Assembly (NCBI GenBank): GCA_963726435.1
Contig: CAVSCJ010000007.1
Location: 1-64,000, forward strand
Direction of reading: 5' to 3'
Source of the DNA: PALSA-660 sp963726435
Lineage (GTDB): Bacteria > Actinomycetota > Coriobacteriia > Anaerosomatales > PALSA-660
DNA length: 64,000 nt
In this document: piece after piece, positions 61,242 through 64,000 of the stretch
How positions within the stretch are numbered: the first letter of the stretch is position 1
Layout of the letters: the number at the start of each line of letters is the position of its first letter
The notes under the pieces: model-generated
Seen by the model: the letters and a program-made list of their open reading frames with translations, nothing else
What the model was told of the DNA's origin: nothing
Database searches by the model: none
Made by a program: the position numbers and the translations under genes

Positions 61242-62048
61242 GTGATCAGGATCGCGCGCTACTCGCTGTTTCTCGTGTGTGCAGGTCAGTTCTGCCTGGC
61301 CGTCGCTTTCCTCTCTCAGCTCCCCTTTGCCACGAGTCTATGGCCGTTCCCGGGGACAACGCCGCTCACCCTCATCCTCGTTTCGTCCTTTCTCGCGGCG
61401 GCGGGCGCGTCGACGCTGTGGGCGGCAGCCTCCAAGGAATATGGCGCGCTGGCGGGGATCGGTCTCGATTACCTCGCAGTCCTGATACCCTTGTCGCTCA
61501 TCTCGTTTCAGCTCGGCGCGGGTGCCGGGAACCCTCAGATGACTGCATTTGGGATCGCCTGCTCACTGGCGAGCGTCTTCGGACTGGGACTCTTCATTTG
61601 GGGCATTCGTACTCCCATCGACGGCACCCTCCCGATGCCCCCCACAGTGCGCTGGTCATTTGTCGCCTTCGTCTTGGCCCTACTGATCGAAGGCGGACGA
61701 CTGCTCCTGCAGGTGCCGAATGCCATACCCTGGACGATCACGCCAGACCTCTCCAGGGTCATCGGCTGGATGTTCCTCGGAGCGGCGACGTATTTCGCCT
61801 ACGCCCTGGTGCGGCCCAGTTGGCCGAATTCCGCAGGTCAGTTAGCTGGCTTCCTGGCCTATGATCTCGTCTTGATCGTGCCCTTCCTGACTCGGCTGCC
61901 AACTGTGGCGCCTGAGCACAGGGTTGGCCTGATCGTCTATTCAGTGGTCGTAATCTACAGCGGTCTCTTGGCCATCTACTACCTGTTCATTCGCGAGACC
62001 ACGCGCGTTTGGACGCGTATGCCGTCAAGCGGCGCAACTACCCGCTGA
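61242..62048 (+). CDS. Eight-helix membrane protein of unknown function (cassette 24)
   Basis: 268 residues, about eight helices (YSLFLVCAGQFCLAVAFLSQ; LTLILVSSFLAAAGASTLWA; ACSLASVFGLGLFIWGIRTP; FVAFVLALLIEGGRLLLQVP; RVGLIVYSVVVIYSGLLAIY). No family recognised. GTG 61242 with GGAGGGG 6 nt upstream. Confidence 0.62.
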   Translation: MIRIARYSLFLVCAGQFCLAVAFLSQLPFATSLWPFPGTTPLTLILVSSFLAAAGASTLWAAASKEYGALAGIGLDYLAVLIPLSLISFQLGAGAGNPQMTAFGIACSLASVFGLGLFIWGIRTPIDGTLPMPPTVRWSFVAFVLALLIEGGRLLLQVPNAIPWTITPDLSRVIGWMFLGAATYFAYALVRPSWPNSAGQLAGFLAYDLVLIVPFLTRLPTVAPEHRVGLIVYSVVVIYSGLLAIYYLFIRETTRVWTRMPSSGATTR

Positions 62049-62054
62049 CGGCAT

Positions 62055-62120
62055 ACCGAACAAACGTATCGAGCGGACGCGTCAGTACAGAGCATGTCCG
62101 TTCAAGAACGACAACACCGC
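62055..62120 (+). repeat. attC site 24 (R' eroded)
   Basis: R'' ACCGAAC, then CGTATCGAGCGGACG; TCCGTTCAAGAACGACAACAC matches the usual 3' arm position, but the expected GTTRRRY reads CGCG. Probably inactive on the R' side. Confidence 0.55.
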
Positions 62121-62157
62121 GCGGCAGCGCAGCCGCTGTTGTGAAAGGGGTGAGCCG

Positions 62158-63063
62158 ATGGCGGCCACGGGCGACCTGAGTTCGCGGCGGTTCTACCATG
62201 GCACGCGGGCCGATCTGAAGCCCGGGGACGTGATCGAGCCCGGCTATGCCGCCAACTTCGGCAAGAGGAGGAAGGGGACATACGTCTATCTGACCGGCAC
62301 CTTGGAAGCCGCCATCTGGGGAGCCGAACTGGCCCGCGGCGAAGGACCCGGCAGGATCTACATGGTGGAACCGACCGGTCCGATCGTGGATGACCCCGAT
62401 CTGACGGACAAGAGATTCCCGGGTAATCCGACGAAGTCATACTGCTCACGGGAGCCGTTGCGGGTCACGGGCGAGGTCACCGATTGGCAGGGCCACTCCC
62501 CCGAAGCGCTCAAGGCCATGAAGGACTCGGTTGAGCAGGTGGGTCGGGCGCTCGATGCGCTGGTAGCCCGAATCCCCGGCAAGGCCGACTTCGATCACAT
62601 CCACAACGAGTCGGACGACTTGGCACGTGAGTGGGCATCCGACGCGCAGTATCTTGGCTGCACGCTCCTGATGCTCATCCGGGGGGCAGACGTGGAGATC
62701 TCGTCGGCTCTCGATTACCACTCGCGTTCGCGTGGCGAGACTCGCACGATCCGGCTGCCTCGCTCGACTGACAACACGTCGCGTTCACAGGAGAATGACG
62801 TTGCATTGTCTGGTCGAGTCACAGACGTCACCGCATGGCACGAGGGCTGGGCGGCCGCGCTCGAGTCATGTGCGACTGAGATCGGGCTGGCTTCCGAGGT
62901 GAGGGCCTTCATCGCGGTTGACGCGGATCACGACCAGCTGACGCTCCATGTGGACGCCGATGGACCTAGCGTTTCGTGGCATCGGAGTCTGCAGTTGGTG
63001 GGCGGAGTGCTGTCGGATCGCGAACGTGGGGAGATCTGGTACTTCGAGCCAGCGCCGTCGTAG
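62158..63063 (+). CDS. arr: Rifamycin ADP-ribosyltransferase (Arr) with C-terminal extension (cassette 25)
   Basis: 301 residues. Residues 10-140 are a complete Arr domain, which uses NAD to ADP-ribosylate rifamycins: RRFYHGTRADLKPGDVIEPG, TYVYLTGTLEAAIWGAELAR, GRIYMVEPTGPIVDDPDLTD, RFPGNPTKSYCSREPLRVTG and DWQGHSPEALKAM. His14, Tyr44 and Asp79 match the known triad His19/Tyr49/Asp84 of mycobacterial Arr at a constant offset of 5. Known Arr proteins are about 140-150 residues; here some 155 more follow (REWASDAQYLGCTLLMLIRG, HEGWAAALESCATEIG, GGVLSDRERGEIWYFEPAPS), which I do not recognise. Arr-2/Arr-3 are classic integron cassettes. Confidence 0.88.
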   Translation: MAATGDLSSRRFYHGTRADLKPGDVIEPGYAANFGKRRKGTYVYLTGTLEAAIWGAELARGEGPGRIYMVEPTGPIVDDPDLTDKRFPGNPTKSYCSREPLRVTGEVTDWQGHSPEALKAMKDSVEQVGRALDALVARIPGKADFDHIHNESDDLAREWASDAQYLGCTLLMLIRGADVEISSALDYHSRSRGETRTIRLPRSTDNTSRSQENDVALSGRVTDVTAWHEGWAAALESCATEIGLASEVRAFIAVDADHDQLTLHVDADGPSVSWHRSLQLVGGVLSDRERGEIWYFEPAPS

Positions 63064-63071
63064 CCGGCGCC

Positions 63072-63155
63072 GGCTGACAAGCTCATGGAGCGTAACCCGC
63101 GGGCTAGAATCGCCATGAAAGCGCGGGAGCGCCGCTCACGCGCCAAGCGTTCGCC
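63072..63155 (+). repeat. attC site 25
   Basis: 84 bp; R'' GGCTGAC (degenerate), R' GTTCGCC; GGAGCG / CGCTC arms retained. Confidence 0.7.
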
Positions 63156-63186
63156 ATGATGCTGGCCGCCGAACTGGAGGCAGGGT

Positions 63187-63372
63187 GTGAGCAGAGTCAG
63201 GTCGTTGCTTCGATACTCCGCCATCGCCGGCAACATCCTGTTCATCCTGTGGATCGTGCGCAATGGCTTCAGCGAGGGGTTCCGCGGTACGCCCCCGGAG
63301 GTCGCGTCGTTCATCGGGCTCCTGGTGCTACTTACCTTGAACTCAGCACTGCTCTGGCGTCGCGACACCTAA
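63187..63372 (+). CDS. Small two-helix membrane protein (cassette 26)
   Basis: 61 residues: SAIAGNILFILWIVRNGFSE, GFRGTPPEVASFIGLLVLLT, LNSALLWRRDT. Similar short proteins (ILF-LWI-NG--EGFRGT) are familiar from cassettes and genomes; function unknown. GTG start after GGAGGCAGG. The stop overlaps an attC R'' box. Confidence 0.65.
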   Translation: MSRVRSLLRYSAIAGNILFILWIVRNGFSEGFRGTPPEVASFIGLLVLLTLNSALLWRRDT

Positions 63373-63394
63373 CCGCGCAAGAACGCCGTCCTTG
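63367..63394 (+). repeat. attC site 26 (5' half only)
   Basis: R'' ACCTAAC directly at the stop of the small gene, then an arm that does not fold; no R' before the next gene. Truncated site. Confidence 0.4.
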
Positions 63395-63402
63395 GGAGAA
63401 CA

Positions 63403-63993
63403 ATGGCCGATCGTGAGTCCAGATACTTCACGCTGACCCTGGAGTCACTTCGGGCGATTGCAGGCTGGACTGCGGATTGTGCTGAGAGAGCGCTGTCGGT
63501 GTACGAGACGCACGCTGATTCAGATTCTCGGCCACGCGCGGCGATCGAGGGCATCCGGGAGTTCGCGGGCGGGGGAAGGCGCACGGCTCGGTTGCGTTCC
63601 CTTGCCTTGGACGCGCATGCAGCTGCACGAGAGGTCGGCGACCCTGCCGCCGCCGCCGCTGCTCGCGCGGCGGGCGTTGCTGCGGCCAGCGCCTACACGC
63701 ATCCCTTGGCGGACGTCCATCAAACGAAACACATCGTCGGTCCGGCGGCCTATGCCGCACTGGCTCTTGAGCTCCGCCGCGATGGCGATCCAAGGGTCGC
63801 CGGCGGCGAGGTCCGCTGGGCGATCGAGCACGCCCCCTGTGAAGCGCGCGAGGTCTTGCTCCAGATGCCCGCTCGTCAAGCCGGCAAGAGTCGGTTGGAC
63901 ACGCTCCTCTATGAACTGGATGCGGGCATCCGCGCTCGGAACTTGCCGCGGGACGTCCAACAAGTGCATGAAGGTGACGCGCCCGAGCGCTAG
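63403..63993 (+). CDS. Imm-5-like putative immunity protein (cassette 27)
   Basis: 196 residues, helical, soluble. AAAREVGDPAAAAAARAAGV, AAASAYTHPLADVHQTKHIV and GPAAYAALALELRRDGDPRV resemble the Imm-5-like domain seen in polymorphic-toxin immunity proteins and in stand-alone hypotheticals. No toxin gene is next to it within the window. GGGAGAACA before ATG. The last 13 codons lie in the attC site. Confidence 0.55.
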   Translation: MADRESRYFTLTLESLRAIAGWTADCAERALSVYETHADSDSRPRAAIEGIREFAGGGRRTARLRSLALDAHAAAREVGDPAAAAAARAAGVAAASAYTHPLADVHQTKHIVGPAAYAALALELRRDGDPRVAGGEVRWAIEHAPCEAREVLLQMPARQAGKSRLDTLLYELDAGIRARNLPRDVQQVHEGDAPER

Positions 63994-64000
63994 GCGCCAA
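63955..64000 (+). repeat. attC site 27 (cut by window end)
   Basis: R'' GTCCAAC, then AAGTGCATGAAGGTGACGCG and the start of the loop. The R' half is outside the window, so the array continues to the right. Confidence 0.8.

Larger units (their letters stand above)
37518..64000 (+). mobile_element. Chromosomal integron: intI plus cassette array (continues past the window)
   Basis: An integron-type tyrosine recombinase gene is followed by at least 25 gene cassettes over 25.5 kb. About 22 good and 5 degenerate or truncated attC sites separate them, most 80-88 bp. R'' boxes read RYYYAAC or variants ending GAAC and R' boxes GTTRRRY or GTTCGRY. At many cassettes the first 8-9 bases are complementary to that cassette's own R'' box, which proves the cassette boundaries. 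The homogeneity of attC sites and the length point to a sedentary chromosomal integron. intI reads toward the array, the reverse of class 1 integrons. The last attC is cut by the window edge. Confidence 0.92.

Noticed and set aside
39759..63155. Repeated palindromes could be REP elements, terminators or a CRISPR array
   Set aside because: They have paired R''/R' boxes, extrahelical bases, genes between them and cassette-boundary complementarity, which fit attC; spacers are gene-sized, not CRISPR spacers.

Overview
The window is a high-GC chromosomal segment, most likely from an anaerobic or facultative Actinomycetota of the Coriobacteriia type. This is inference: it rests on a DUF2469 gene next to ligA, a methionine synthase without an activation domain coupled to metV and metF, GatCAB genes, type IV prepilin genes and frequent GTG starts. 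No rRNA, tRNA or CRISPR array was recognised.

The left part (1-37.4 kb) is ordinary chromosome. It holds an interrupted 3' part of an apgM-like phosphoglycerate mutase, an FMN reductase and a PadR regulator (many single-base frame breaks), a DMT transporter, a NUDIX hydrolase, the coupled metH-metV-metF set, a PAS-GGDEF protein, a flavodoxin, a cupredoxin lipoprotein, lpdA-lipA, a second GGDEF protein, and the coupled DUF2469-ligA-CPBP operon. Two paralogous MacB-like ABC exporters follow, separated by a ferredoxin-CPBP fusion and gatC-gatA; a TetR regulator with iterated operator repeats faces the second. Next come a beta-helix-like membrane protein, carbamate kinase, gatB, three prepilin or pilus-assembly genes with a structured leader, and a homocitrate/isopropylmalate synthase-LeuC-LeuD set full of single-base insertions. 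Two hairpin elements with a shared loop, DUF6855, TfoX-N and SRPBCC genes end this part.

The right part (37.5-64 kb) is a chromosomal integron. A gene for an integron-type tyrosine recombinase (IntI, one frameshift) points toward an array of at least 25 gene cassettes. The cassettes are separated by about 27 attC sites, most of them 80-88 bp and closely related. The array runs off the right edge. Many cassette starts are complementary to the R'' box of the same cassette, as expected for circularised cassettes. Nearly all cassette genes lie on the + strand.

The cassettes carry four toxin-antitoxin modules (HigBA, two RelE/HTH-antidote pairs, Phd-ParE) with their own promoters and palindromic operators. 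They also carry a rifamycin ADP-ribosyltransferase (Arr) with a long C-terminal extension, a GNAT acetyltransferase, a metallo-beta-lactamase-fold hydrolase, a zinc phospholipase C-like secreted protein, a class V aminotransferase, a VIT-like transporter, DUF1697, DUF3795 and DUF4386 proteins, lipoproteins (one present twice), beta-propeller-like secreted proteins and many small membrane proteins. One 2.7 kb stretch carries two regulator-controlled modules with no internal attC.

Scattered one-base frame breaks, dense at 0-3.2 kb and 32.9-35.9 kb and isolated elsewhere, may be consensus errors rather than decay. Interrupted genes are annotated over their full span.
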